From Motacilla alba alba (lineage: Eukaryota; Chordata; Aves; Passeriformes; Motacillidae): DNA of 64,000 bases. Position numbers and translations under genes: made by a program. The notes beneath the pieces are model-generated. The model searched no databases. It was given only the letters and a program-made list of their open reading frames with translations, and was not told the origin of the DNA. How positions within the stretch are numbered: position 1 is the first letter of the stretch; the number at the start of each line of letters is the position of its first letter. The stretch spans positions 30,160,115-30,224,114 of the forward strand of contig NC_052018.1 in NCBI RefSeq assembly GCF_015832195.1, in the 5' to 3' direction. Shown one piece after another: positions 36,017-48,568 of this stretch.

Positions 36017-39000
36017 AATTAAATTCAACAGAATTCACCCAAATCAGGGCATGTCTGTATGTTTTAGTTTTCCTAGATCTCTGTCTTTTTAAATGAGGAA
36101 TTCTTCATGAAATTGTCAAAATAATTTCCCGGATTTTTATTTTCATTCAGATATCCCATCAGGATAAGAATATTTAAAGTGTTACAGTTCTGTGTAAATA
36201 TTTCAACATCCTCATTATTGTAATGCTTCACTATCAGGTGCACAGAATGCTTTGTTTCTTGGGAACTTCCATCAGTATCTCCGATAGCCCTGTTAAATAA
36301 GTGTTGTGCTTTGAATTCACATAATGCATAATCATTTTACTCAGCCAGATTCACATTCAGCCAGAGGTTCATAAACCATTTTACTGTTGACTGGATGTCA
36401 CAGTCAACAGTGTCAAAAGTGACAGACATCATCATTAGCCATGGTCTTGACAGCAGCTAATACTGTTGGCATGGGAAGTGATCATGTCTGTGTCAGGCTG
36501 CTTGCCAATCTGAAGTCATTAATGGTACTTGTACTCAGAACAGCTACTCTAATGGCCTTTTCTTAAAGTCTGCATTATGGTAAATCCCACTGCTGTAATT
36601 CTAGTCCTCCTACCAGACCTCCTGACTGGCAGAACTTGGAACGTAGTACAAATATAAGTGTTGGCCTCAAATGTTAGTTTCTTTTTAAGAGAAATGCTTT
36701 AATAATGCAAACCATTTTTACTTTCATTATTACTGTCGTAGATTTTATTATATGAACCAAGCATATTTTCGGGAGACCTTAACTGCCCTTAGGAGCTTTC
36801 AACTTTTTGAAGTTACAGCAAATAAAGCACTTACTACTTCTGAAACCACATGTATAGGTAAATCTCTGTTTCTGCTTCTAATATAACTTGACAGACAACG
36901 CAAGGAAAAGTCAGTGTCTGAAAACTCATAACTCTGCAGGTGTTTTGGAGTGAGATTTTTCTCATACACATTTTCTTGTCATCCGAACTTTCTTCTTAGT
37001 GCTGTAAAAAAGTCCTTCTGGTGGGCTTGTATACTGAGAAAAGCATCTGTAATGAGTTTAATGGTAATCCTTTGTATCTTTGTCTTTCAACATTAACTGT
37101 TGAGAGACTACAGGTGACTAGTCTATTTTATTTTGAAAACAAAATTATTTTAGAATAACTGAGTCACTATTTCTCCCCCAAATAATAGGGCATTAAGAAA
37201 TTTCCTTATATTAGCACTGACAGCTGCTGTATTTATGTAGGTCATTTATTCGTGTCTTTACTTCCCCATCTCAAAAGGAGAAATGGAATGAATGTATCAC
37301 AGAAGTAGGGAACCTCCACCAGGAAACGCTACTCAGAGTTGAGTCTTTGAGTGAAGGTACCCAACTTTCTTCAAGCTGAACAAACTAAGTGATAGCAGAA
37401 ACCTTCCAGTTAGCGAAATTTATGTTTGACTAGGCCAGACTCAGATTATCTAAAAGAAGATAATTGTTTAACTGGGGGAAACTGTGGTCTGCCAGATGAA
37501 TCTTACTTGAGCCTCTTAAAAAGGAGGAATTGGTCCACCTTCAGAATTTTCCTGAGCCATCCAAACCATGCAGTTTCCTCTCGTCTCCAGAACAGTGCCC
37601 TTCCTTCTAGTCCATCAGAGGTTTGCCTTGGAAGCCTCCCTGGCAGCTTTTCAAACTTTGATTTCTTCAGTGCCCTCCCTTTGATGGTCCATGGCAGGAG
37701 CTGCTAGCGCACAGGAGCTCTGAGGAGCAAAGCAGTCTCTCGTGTAACCCCAGGGAAGTAGGTAGAGCGACGCAATGGGGTGGCTTTCCTCCTCTTCTTC
37801 ACTTGCTTCCTTTCTGGGTTAAACACATATAAGGTAGGTACATGATAAACTGAAAACAAACTAAATAATTCTACCATCTGTTACAAGCCATCAAAACAGA
37901 AGTAGGATAAAATATGAATTCATAATAGCTTTAAAAATATAGTGCAATTTGGAGAGTAAGCAGGTGAATGTTTATGTAACATAGCTTGCCATGGGAAAAC
38001 TAAGTCATGTATTTTTGACGTGTTAATGGTTTTACAGCTTTTTAAATAGAATTGGAGAAATTTATCCAGATACCACTTCAAACAGTCACTGTCATCTTGG
38101 AGCTAGGGAAGGCTCTGTAGGTGCCTTTCTTCCTGAAGAGATGCACAAATACAACTTCTGTAAATTGCAGCATATAGTTATTGCTGCCCTCTTTTCTTCC
38201 GTAAATTGGTGGGTTTAATTAATCTTTTTGTTTCTGGTTGAGTTGCTTCTCTTTTGGCTGACTTCACTCCCTGTAGGAGCCTTTCTGTCCAGTGGTGCAG
38301 AAAACCATGTCTGTGATAAGAAGCTTGATGAATCACGAACAGGAATAATTTATACAGAGAATTGTTCTTGTATTATACAGGATATGCAAATGAAATGGGT
38401 CATGGGACAAGGATTTTTGTAGTAGGACTTAATACAGACTCAGATGCAAGACCTGGAGATCAAACATGATCTACAGTGGTGGGGGATATTAATTTTTTGG
38501 TTATGTGTTTACTTATGATAAGCTTGGCTATCTTTTAGAAAGTTTCAAAGAGACTAAGGGTGTTTATGCGCAGTGTAGTAACCAAAGGACTGGCTATTCA
38601 CCAAACTCTTCTACATTCCTTTGTTTAAAAAAAATATTTTACAGGGCAATGATTTTTATTTTTCTCCGCAATTTGTGTGTGTGTCTAAAAAGGCATGTTA
38701 CTAAGTCTAAATTTCTTTGGATTACTTCTGAAGGAAACTCAGATTTTGGCAAAGAACAACTTCTAGAAGGTCTCCGTAGCTAAAATGTTAGGATAAATAG
38801 TGTTGATCCTGTGAGAATGACAAAAAACATCTGTTCTTCAAAAGTGAAAGCTATTCTTCTCAATATGGAACTTTTCTGTGGGCTTTGCCTCTCAAGTGTG
38901 AGATGTTTCTGGAATTCAGGCCATGGTTTCATAGTAGGCAAGAACAGGATAAGGAAAACTCTTGATCTGAAGTCATTGCATTAATACAAATTAATGTGGA

Positions 39001-40119
39001 AATTGGTTCCTTTGTATTACAGCATAATTTCAGAATCAGTAGCTTATGGAATGCACTTACTAAATAATGTCTGTCTGGTTGAATAGATTTAATTGTGCTT
39101 CTGAGTGCTGAGAACGATGTAACACCCTTTGAGGATTTCTTTCTTATCAATAACATTTGTATTTAGAACGATGTATATGTGCAAAGATATTTAAAGTAAT
39201 ATCCTAAACTGCTAACTTAAAATTAAGAGTATGGATATGGAAAAAAATTATTCATAAAGTATATCAAATGGGCTATTTATTGCATTATGAGAATTAAGAA
39301 CATATTTTTCATGAATTGAAAACCATTTTAAGAAAGCCAGGTGGTGCTAAAGTTGGGATTGAGTCAAGAGACATCATACTTGCAAATGAGGAAAGTGGTG
39401 ATAAGTAACACAATGTGCTGTTGGTAAGAATTGTTGACCCAATCTGCTCTGTGCTCTTCAAGTCATCTATTAGGTCTTTTAACTACAGCATGTGTCTCTT
39501 ATAGAGCATAAACTGTTTCTTGCTTGTTAACTGTTTGTTAATAAAGAATTAAGAGGATAAGCCTAGAATGTTCAAGGAAAGGCTTGAAGGATAAGCCTAG
39601 AATGTTCAAGGAAAGGCTATTTTTGTCGACTCAAACTGAAGGAATTTCTTTCTTGTCCTGGTTGGAGGTGGTTTGTCCTCAATAGGGGGGTTTAGAGATG
39701 TGCCATAGTTGGCCTCCAGTTCTATCAGTTCCAGCACTCAACTAGAAGAATGGACACAAAGTTTGTGCGCTCAGGTAAATATGATGGGAGCATAGCCTTC
39801 TAGCTGTGCATATCCTCCTTTGTTTTTTGTTGTATATTGGGGCACTTCCTGTTGCAGTCTACTGCAGAGTTCAGCCTTTTAAACTATTTTGCAAAAAAAA
39901 TGCCAGCCTATTAAGCAGTTGCCTTGCAATGTGCACTATAGAAAACTGAGTGTTCAGTGTTACTAAATGTTGCCTGTGAGCCTTGGCAGTCCAGTACTGT
40001 CAATTTTCTAGTAAACAAGAACCCAATGTAAATGATCCTTGGGTTATTTTCAGCTAACTCATTTAGCAAAGCTAGTGAATAGTTAACCTTAAGGTATTTT
40101 TGTAAGTCTCTCCCACATA
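36017..40119. other. Unannotated AT-rich DNA
   Basis: About 4.1 kb without a gene. It contains a 10-bp hairpin 'actgttgact'/'agtcaacagt' (36383-36411) and a 34-bp tandem duplication (39555-39618). A 93-codon frame at 37426-37707 has no domain, although local GC is somewhat raised around 37550-37740. Confidence 0.5.
39555..39618. repeat. 34-bp tandem duplication
   Basis: 'ggataagcctagaatgttca' followed by 'aggaaaggct' occurs at 39555 and again at 39589, identical over 30 bases with a period of 34. The perfect identity implies a recent duplication, possibly polymorphic in the population. Confidence 0.95.
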
Positions 40120-40545
40120 GTTAGTGTTGCATGTTCAGTGCTGTCTTTTAGTACACTGGGTGCTGGGTCCAGTGCTGTTTAACCTCTTCATTAATGAGCT
40201 GTCTGCAAGACAGAATGAACCTGTAGCATGTTCACAGATAACACAGAACTGGAAGGAACAGCTAATGCATGAGATGAATGTGTTCAAGTCAGAAGGACCT
40301 AAACAGGCTTTAGAACTGGCCAGACAAAAAACTTATGAAGTTCAGCAAAGGAATATACAGTCTAGCATCTGGAGAGTAGTAACTGTAGGCACTGGTACTG
40401 GCTAGGGAATGAACATCTAGAAGGCAGTCTTCCAGAAGAGGACCTGGAGACTTCATCCTTGGAAACCTGCAGTAACTGACCCCAAGCAAGGTTGGACAAG
40501 AAAATCTCAAGATATCCCTATCAACCAAAATGATTCTGCATGAGA
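40120..40545 (+). mobile_element. CR1 LINE, internally deleted 3' fragment
   Basis: A diverged CR1 piece. 'gtgctgggtccagtgctgtt' followed by 'taacctcttcattaatga' (LGPVLFNLFINE) is the reverse-transcriptase block just upstream of the active site. 'TDNTELE' near 40234 stands where FADDTKL is expected, with one catalytic aspartate lost. It then jumps to the element's end ('ttggacaagaaaatctcaag', ending 'aaaatgattctg'). A 93-codon frame spans part of it but contains no intact domain. Confidence 0.75.
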
Positions 40546-43029
40546 ACTAAAACGTATCACACATACTATGGAAGTGATGCATTCAAGAGACAGAGAAGTA
40601 ACAGAAAATGAAAGGGAAATTCTGGAGAATTTGTCTTCGTAAGCAGTTTAAATTTCCCATTTGGTAAAATGAAGGCTTTGAAGATGACTTTCTTTCCTCC
40701 CACGTGCTCGTGGAATCTTTTGCTTGGGGTCACTTGTATTTCTCTGTCCATGGGTTTCTTGCCACTGCTGGTGCAGCCATCCTTTATCCTGACCTAAGCA
40801 TCAACATTTCTTTGACTGGTGAATTCTTCTCATCTGAAGATACCAGACTTGCTTGGCCTTCGGGTTTTGATGGGAGCTTCTAGATTCTGTTTATTTATTT
40901 GTTTTGCATCCTTTCTGATTGTAAACAGCCAAACAAAGTTTCTGTAATAATATGGAAGGGCCAGTTGTGGTTCTCTCCTGACCTTCCAGCTCAAATATTT
41001 TTTGCCTTCTGGTCCTGAATTTTTCCCACTTTGTGATGGGAGACCTGGCAGAACTGAAAGAATGTATCTTTGAAGTGATGGAGGGAAGCACAAAGAAAGT
41101 GAGACTGGGACATTGGGATTTGAGAGACAGATGGACTTTGGTGAAGGAGAAATAGGTGAAGTTAGGAGAATTTGCTAGTGGAATACACAAGAGGGAGTCA
41201 GTGGACTTAGGGAAGATGTAGCAAGGTAGAACTGTGGGATATTTGTATTTGCATAACATTGGTATATGTAATTTTATGCAAATTTTCTCTCAGACTATGC
41301 AATTGTTTGCTAAGAGCAGGTGTATCCTACAGCCCTACCAATAGGAGGCAGGGAATCAAGAAAATCATGATTTAAAAAAAAATAAGTGGGAAGGAAAGTT
41401 GAAAAATTAAATAGAAAGTGGATAAGCATAGCAGAATAAGCAATAGGGAAGAAATAGCACAACCAAAAATCAAAAGGATAATTAATGGAGGAAGAAGATG
41501 GCAGTAGTTGGGTACAGTGTGGGAAAGAGTTGGAAAAAAGCAGCTTCCATTTCTGTCTGTGAGAGAATCATGTTGAAAACTGCTCATTTATGTACCAGTT
41601 ATGTGATTGCAGTTCCTCACTGTAGACATTTTCTGAAAAAAATTGCCACTCCCAACATTTTAGAAGGTGTTATGGAAGGCTGCTAGGTTTTGGAAAAAAA
41701 AACTAAAAATAGTTGCAAAGCTTCCTGATTTATCCTAATTGACAAAGATTAGTCAGCTTTGAATGTGTGGTCTAGGTGTGCATATTACCTGAAAAAATAA
41801 TAGTCATTAACAAGTTCATCTTTAGTCATTTATTTGCACTACAACGTTCTCTTCCACCAGGGTGCTGGAACATGCTGATTTTTCCTGGGGAGAGACTAGT
41901 GAGGTGAGAAAACTGGCCTTTTATATAAAAAATAGATAAATCAAATTTCTAAGCCTCTCATTTAAATTTCCTGTTTTTATAACAGTCTCAATAGCAAGGG
42001 GCTGGAGTTTAACATTTTAATATCTAAAGTTACCTGGATAAAGAGTAATGCTTTTCCCAGAGGAACCACATGTAAATTCAGTGCACTTTTTCTTTAAAAA
42101 TATTCTTAATAATTGATCTTGCATATGCGGATCCACGTGAAGAACTGTGTATTGATGTTCATTTCAAATGAGATTATTCCTTTTATTTTTCTTGCTTTTA
42201 GATGTGACAGATTGCCAAACTCTGTTGTGCGTGTACTGATGTAATGAATATTTTTCTAGGTTCCATGGGGTTTTCTTAGTGAGCTGAGGTAGATCTTTAT
42301 TAATGGTAAAACATTTAAATCCTTGAGGAGAATTTAGCCTCTTTCAACAACCAAGTCTGGTATGATGCAGTGCTGCTGTTGGCATCCACTTGTATTTTCC
42401 ACCACCAGTTTATCTCATCATCATGTATTTTCTCATTGGCAGTTGATGATGATGCACTGTGTGATCAATACTAAGGCTCTAAATTTTTCTGAGCAGAGTT
42501 AAGAAAAGTAAAAAATTGGTGGAACACTTAATTTTTAGCTGGTATTATTACTGAAAATATTTCAATGCCTTCAGAGAGAAGATGCTCAAGAAAAGCAGAA
42601 CATAAGCGGTATAATATTTATTTCCACTAGCATTGCTTCTGTTTTTGGAAGCAGGTCTCATAGAACTCATTTTACCAGAAAAGAATACAAATTATTTCCC
42701 CACTCCTCACCACTGCTCCTCTGTCATTTTTTTCCTCTCTTCCCATCCTGCTCTTAAAATTAGACTTCTAAGAAGTCTTTTAAAAAGCAGCCACTGGGGG
42801 ACATGTTCATTATATCTGCTCTTCTTCTTGCTTATTGAGCTTTAAGTTAGATGAGTAAAGTTGCGACAGCAGTTGCAAGCAATTGAGTTGATGAGTTGGA
42901 GGAAAAGCTAGCAGGTGAATTCAGCAGGGTGTTCTTCTTATGATGTAGTTCCTTGATTACCATGAAAACAATACATTATATTTTTTGCAGATAGTTGATT
43001 GAGATAGTAACACGAGCCCCATCTCTAAC
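40546..43029. other. Unannotated AT-rich DNA
   Basis: No gene called. A 122-codon minus-strand frame (40891-41259) is Ser/Lys/Pro-rich and low in complexity, with no domain, and overlaps an 87-codon frame in another phase. A short 'catcatcat'/'atgatgatg' inverted repeat lies near 42415-42454. Confidence 0.5.
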
Positions 43030-43185
43030 CCGTTAATCTGTAGAAAATCTGAAGCTGGAAGTGCATGAAGAGTGGAAGTGGGTGAATGATGCTTTGCTCC
43101 TTGGGAATTTGGTTTACAGGCTAGGAAGGTGCTGCAGGAGGTGAAGCTGGTAGTGGATTATGTGTATGGTATTGACTATTCAGTT
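43030..43185 (+). mobile_element. Possible upstream CR1 fragment
   Basis: The 14-mer 'tatgtgtatggtat' here (about 43159) is shared with the upstream part of the CR1 at 13.4 kb, in the same orientation. In both places it follows a purine-rich 'aggaggtgaag' or 'aggaggagagg' type stretch. This suggests a diverged fragment of the same CR1 coding region, but the match is short and could be chance. Confidence 0.25.
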
Positions 43186-43849
43186 TTCATAAAATTATCA
43201 ATTCTATAACACTTGGGAAATAAAACCCAAAAGAAGCTCTTGTCTTCCAGGCTGCTTTTTTATCCGTCATCCCACATAAATTATTCTGGATCGAATGAAT
43301 AATGTAGATATTTGGGGTTTGAAAAAAGAAGATGTATGCTGTAAATTAAAAAATAAATTAAGGTAGTTATGTCAAAATAAGATGTTCACACAAGGGAAAA
43401 TTTTGTTTCTTTTCAGGGGAAAGAGGAGTTGCTACTGTTTTATAAATAATAAAAGGTTCTGTTTGCCAGAAATAGTCTTACGTAAGTAGGCCTAGCTATT
43501 CTGTGTTTGGAATCAGACAGATTTTTGGTTTCTAAGTTTCACCATTGCTAGTAAAAGTGGCTTCACATCTTTCCAGTATGGTTTGGGTGGTGTAATGACA
43601 TCAAACTCCAGGCATTTCCATTTGTATTTGAGTACACAATGAAATTAAGAAGCAGTGGATGTATACAAGTAGCATCAGTGCTGTGATGAAGTGCTGTTAA
43701 AATAAAATAAGTATGCACTAGTAGAAGTGTCTGGAGATATAAAATATTCAGAGGGTTGAATTAATGACCGAGAAAGATGGTTTGATGTTTTGAAAGTCTC
43801 TTTTTTAAAAAAGAATCAATTATGTATTAATATAAAGCTGTTTGATTAG
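43186..43849. other. Unannotated AT-rich DNA
   Basis: Nothing recognisable. Composition changes abruptly at its right edge, where a GC-rich block begins. Confidence 0.55.
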
Positions 43850-44110
43850 CTGTCAGCAGCGGGTGTTGTCGCTGTGCCTGAGGCCGGGCCGGCTTCCCCC
43901 GGGCTGGGGCACAGGATGGCAGCTCCTCGGGGTGCACGGTCACTCAGAGGCGTGAGGAGGGCATGTCCTGATTGCTGCAGCCCAGGGGCCTCTCCTGGCA
44001 TCGTGGTGTAGGCAGCCCTAAGGTGGCCAGTGCCAGGATTTCTCTGGGCTGACTGCAAGACATGTTTTCCTGCTAGCCTAAATCCAGCGCAGCCTCCTAC
44101 TCCTCCTTCA
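43850..44110. other. GC-rich, CpG-containing island-like block
   Basis: An abrupt 260-bp GC-rich segment between AT-rich flanks, densest at its left end ('gaggccgggccggcttcccc'). CpGs continue through 'ctcctcggggtgcacggtca' and 'agaggcgtgagg'. A 105-codon minus-strand frame crosses it, but its Gly/Ala/Pro content simply reflects the composition. Sharp edges suggest an insertion, or a small orphan CpG island with enhancer or promoter activity. No family recognised. Confidence 0.4.
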
Positions 44111-46860
44111 CAGTGACCTCTGAAATGCATGGTATGCATAAAGATGGAATTGTGTGTTGTCATTTAGAAGTAGCTTCTATTAGGAAAAATTTTTTAAAAT
44201 AGATTTTGGAGGAAGTAAAAATCGTTACTCATCAAAAAGAAATGGTAATAGAAGTTCTGACATTCATTTCAAAATGCTTTTTAAGGACTTTTTCTGCAAC
44301 TTCATATGAAACCCCATCTCTCCCCAAGTTCACTGTAAAATAAAACCTTAGCCAAAAGAAAGTTTCCATGTGTTTTCTCTGTGTGTGTGTGTCCACATAG
44401 CTAGTTAATGGTCTTTGTAAATAAGGACTGTACTTATTGCCTAAATGATCCATCTTGTTGATACTGCTGTGGAGCCTTATCTGTCGTTATCAGAGCTGAG
44501 CTCTGGAGGCTGGATGCTCATTTTGGTGAAATAACAGCTGCCTTGTTTTTAATACATTTTTTTCTCCTTCTGGCAGAACCCATATCACACCTAATGGTTT
44601 CAATCAAAAAATCAGCAAGTCAGTATTAATGTGAACTTCTCTCACATGAATCTGCAAATGGTTTCCTTTTTCTTTGGTTCCTGTGTTTAGGACCAGTCCC
44701 AGAGAATGGTCTAAATATAGGTATGGATCACAGAGTTCTGGATTAGCAAATGTCATTAAAGCACCTCTGAAGTTCTGATTTTTCTGGGATGTATATATAA
44801 AACTAAAGTATGAACTTTCTGGATTATATTTTCCAGCTTTTAAAGGGTTTCTTTTTTTTCGTTTAAATTCTCTCCATGGGAGCTGCCATTTTATTGATGC
44901 CATTTAGCGGAGGGCACAGTTTACAGGAGTGTGCTGGGAAGTTTTTTTAGAGAACACTGGATATCAGAGCATTCTAAGTTGTAAAACATCCCGCTGACTT
45001 TATTTTCTAATAAAATATTTCAAGATTTCTATATCAACCAAAATAGGTACTAAGTCAACGCCCCGGGATTTCAGTCTTCCATGTTTTTACTGAGACTGTA
45101 GTCATGCTAGCTTACAGAGATTGTTCAAAGAGTGCAGGATGGTTTTGATCAGCCACCACTTCAAATCAGTGTTTTCTGGTAGTGGCTTTTATATGATGTG
45201 ATAGTGTCACTGAATAATTTGACACAGTGTCTTTGGAGTATGTCTGATATCAACTCCTTTTATTTGGGTAGCAGCTACTAAACCTAGTGAAGAAACAGAG
45301 GGTTTAAGGCTTGTCTTATCTCTAACAATATCATGGCATTTTTGTGTTCAACTTCTTTTTTTACTACTGCTGTCCCACAGATGGTGCAGATACTGCCCAC
45401 ATGCTTCTTCAGCCTTTTTCATCATGGAGTTGAGAAAACCTTTAAAATTCTTATTGATCACTAGGCAGATCAAGTACATTGAAATTTATTTAGTATTCTG
45501 TAGTTGATGTGTGACCCTGCTGACCTTAGGCTAACTTCTTCTGTATAATGGAGGCATGTAATTATCCTCCAGAATTATGGTCTTGGGTCAAGTATGTAAA
45601 ATCCAGGACAGAAACTCTCTCTTAAGCATGTTAGAGGAAAATGGTGAAAATGGACATACTGTAAGGACTGCCTACAGTAGGATATTCGGAAGTTTTTCTT
45701 AAAAGTGAGGAAGGATACAGTCAAACTTTAAGGTTTTCCAGAAGTACTGGTCTCTTTGTTCATGGTTCAGCCCATTTTCTCTGTGTTCTCTTCCCTTCCT
45801 CGTCCCACTCAATTTTTAATAGAATCAGATGTTTTCAGCAGTCACAACTTAAAATCTTCAGGCTTTTTGATTGATACATACCAGCCTGGAATTTCTTTTT
45901 TAGTTGAAGACCTGCATCTGCCAGACATCCAAGGGTACTCATTTTGTGACTTCCTGAAACAATTCATGGAAAAAAAGGCGCTTTCCTTGGAATTCCTGTG
46001 GGCTGTAGTGAGGAGGAAATGCCAGTCTAAAGATGCCCCTTAGGTGTGTCTCAGCAACTGATTATGAGTTAATAAAATCCTAGTTCAGGAGAACGGTTGC
46101 AGTGACCCAAAAACCAGCTCTCCTTGGGTAGTGATGGTGCCTGACACTGAGACAGATAAGTGTGAAAAAACAGCAGGTGAACTGCCCCCCTCCCCGCCCC
46201 ACTATTCTCCAGGATTTCTATCCAGGAGACACCTGCAGGGTTTCTGTTTCTTTATTTCTCTTTCCTGACAAGTCTTAGGCAGTGGGATCAGAAGACTATA
46301 AACTCCACTTAGTTGTTAGGGGCTGTTGTGAATCTGTAGTGAACTTTTAAGCTAAATAAAAGTTATGTGATTATCAAGTAATGTATAAATTATACAGTTG
46401 TTTGAAATTGCCAAAAACAGGTAGTATGATTTAAGCCATTGCTGAGTATTTTGACAACAGTGAGTAAGAGAAGAAAACGGATGCCTTCTTAATAATCATA
46501 ATCATGTTACCTGAGATATATTTTGGTTCATTAATGTGAAAACATGAGTATCTGCTGAAAAGTAAGTGGGAAACTTGGCACAAAGTATGTTATATTATAT
46601 ATTCTTATATATTGTATAGGAATATTATATGTTTCTTGGTTATTAATTTTTAAGATTCAGTCCATAGTTCTGATTCAGGAGGGTGATGTGGAAAAAAATG
46701 GGATGTAGAGAAATGACAGAAATTTTAGAGGTCATGTCAGGAAATGGACTTTGTGGAGCAATCAGCAATCTCATGAATATTCTCTTGATCTTTTGGATAA
46801 ATTTTGATTTCTCCTTAATTAATTTTATAGGGCATATAATGCTGTTAATTAGGCTAGTAA
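44111..46860. other. Unannotated AT-rich DNA
   Basis: No gene recognised. It contains a short (TG)n near 44380 and an AT-rich palindromic stretch near 46590-46630. The open frame at 45756-46043 (95 codons) has no domain. Confidence 0.5.
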
Positions 46861-46882
46861 TTTTTTTTTTTTTTTTTTTTTT
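46861..46882. repeat. T22 homopolymer
   Basis: An uninterrupted run of 22 thymines. It could be the reversed poly(A) tail of a retroposed sequence, but I see no recognisable body on its right side (minus-strand upstream). The flanks show no clear target-site duplication. Confidence 0.95.
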
Positions 46883-47689
46883 AGTTTGGGAAAGAGAGAA
46901 CTGTCTTCAAGTATTGTCTTTCTTTGACCATTTCTTAGCTGCTAAATGCATCCTCTCTGGGTACAACCTTTCAAATATCAGCAAAGAAAATACTAATAAG
47001 CCATGAGACGGTTGCTGCCAGTCTAATGTAATTCCCTTTGTACTGAAGGCAGAACAGAAGCAAAAAAGTGCAGCCAGTTCTCCACAGGATGGAGAGAATG
47101 CCTACATCCTGGCTTCAGTGAGATGGAAAGAATATTAACTGATTATCTGACAAAAGTACCGTATCTTACTGAAATTCCATTATGTGGAATTACATAGGAA
47201 CTTGATCACAGTGGAGAGACTGGGCATGGAGCATTCCCCTGAATATGCAAACGGACAAGTGGATAAGTTAGCCAGAAGATGCATGTGTGGATAAAGAGCA
47301 TTCTGCACACACAGATCTAGATTAACCACATCTGAGCCACTGGAAGATGTCATGCTGCTATGCATTCACAGAAAATATCTTTAAAGCCAGTTTATCCAAC
47401 TTCACAGGGATGGCTTTGGCATTGGAGCAAACTTGTTTGACAACAAATGTAATCCGTCAAACTGAAAGGGATCTTGTTTAGATGAGAGGGACAATCCTTG
47501 TCCTTGGTGCAGTGGGCTTTTCAAATGCTCTTGGTTGATGAAATGTTAATCTGTATGCTAATTTTATCAATAGGACCTTAAAGTCTCTAGTGGCATGTGA
47601 AAATGTCAGTTTCTGGACCCCAGATCAGATAAAACCTGTGCAAAGTATGGAATTGATCTGAAATTTTGCTAGATATAGAACATATTTTA
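46883..47689. other. Unannotated DNA to the left of CR1
   Basis: No gene recognised. Parts of 47000-47690 may be further upstream CR1 too diverged to identify by eye. Confidence 0.45.
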
Positions 47690-48568
47690 GAAATGATGTA
47701 AGGAACTTTTTTGCAGTGGTTCTTACAAATCTTGCTTCAGATGCAGCTAACGTTCTGGAGGAAGCCTGTGAATGTAACAAGATTGCTTATTATCATCTCA
47801 CAATCAGGATTGATCCCTGATGACTGGAAAAATATAAGTGCTGCACCTATGTTGTAGAAGATCAACACCTGTAACATTGCTGGTCTCTCCACAGTATCAG
47901 GAGATTATGGAACAAATTATTCTAGAGCCCATTTCTGAGCACATGAGAGACAAGAAGGTGTTGAGAATAGCTAGCATGGCTTTACTAATGACAAGTCATA
48001 CCTGACCAACATAATTGCCTCCTGCAAATGACTGGCTCTGTAAACAAAGAAGTGCATTGGATGTTGTTTCAAATGTACTTCAGCAAGTTCTCCAGAAAAG
48101 TCTTCAGTAGTATCCTGGTAAACAACTTGAGGACTGGTGAGTGCTGGTTGGATTGCTGCGTTCCAAGGTTGGTGGTCCACATCCAAAATACAACTGACAA
48201 CTGGCTACTAGTGCTATCCCTCAGGAACACATCGTGGGAACAATGCTGTTTAATGGGACATGTGTCATAACTACAGACTTACCTGGCAATCACTGGACTC
48301 TTGGCTGAGCTTGGCTACCATCACCGAACCTGTTTTGCTCCCCACATTTGGGCTTAGGGCCTGTCTGCCTTGTCACTGAGGCTGCCATGTCTGCCTGCCT
48401 GGTTGTCTTGCTCAGTGGCTGGCTCCCCTTGCTTTGCAGAGCTGCTTTTGCTGCTCACAGACAGCAGTGCATCTTCAAAAACCATGCTGTTCTCAGCAGG
48501 GTGTTGGACCAGATGAAGGCCAGAGACCCCTTACAGCCTACATGGTTTTGTTTATTCTGTGAAATGTG
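47690..48568 (+). mobile_element. CR1 LINE, decayed reverse transcriptase with unexplained insert and 3' end
   Basis: Conceptual translation gives CR1 landmarks: 'GLIPDDWKN' near 47808, 'ILEPISEHMRDKKV' near 47919, 'SHT*PT' near 47994 (family SCLTN) and 'ALDVVSNV' near 48053 (family A.DVVYLDF). Near 48140 there is a WLD/VV-like region. The typical 3' terminus appears at about 48500-48567 ('cagggtgttggaccagatga', then 'gttttgtttattctgtgaaa'). Between about 48265 and 48495 the sequence is C- and T-rich and does not read as CR1. It may be an insertion or a rearranged part. The RT active site is not preserved. Confidence 0.75.

Noticed and set aside
40891..41259. 122-codon minus-strand open frame
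   Set aside because: Low-complexity Ser/Lys/Pro content, overlaps another frame on the same strand, no family resemblance.
46861..46882. T22 run considered as the tail of a minus-strand processed pseudogene
   Set aside because: The sequence to its right does not resemble a spliced mRNA and no target duplication is visible.
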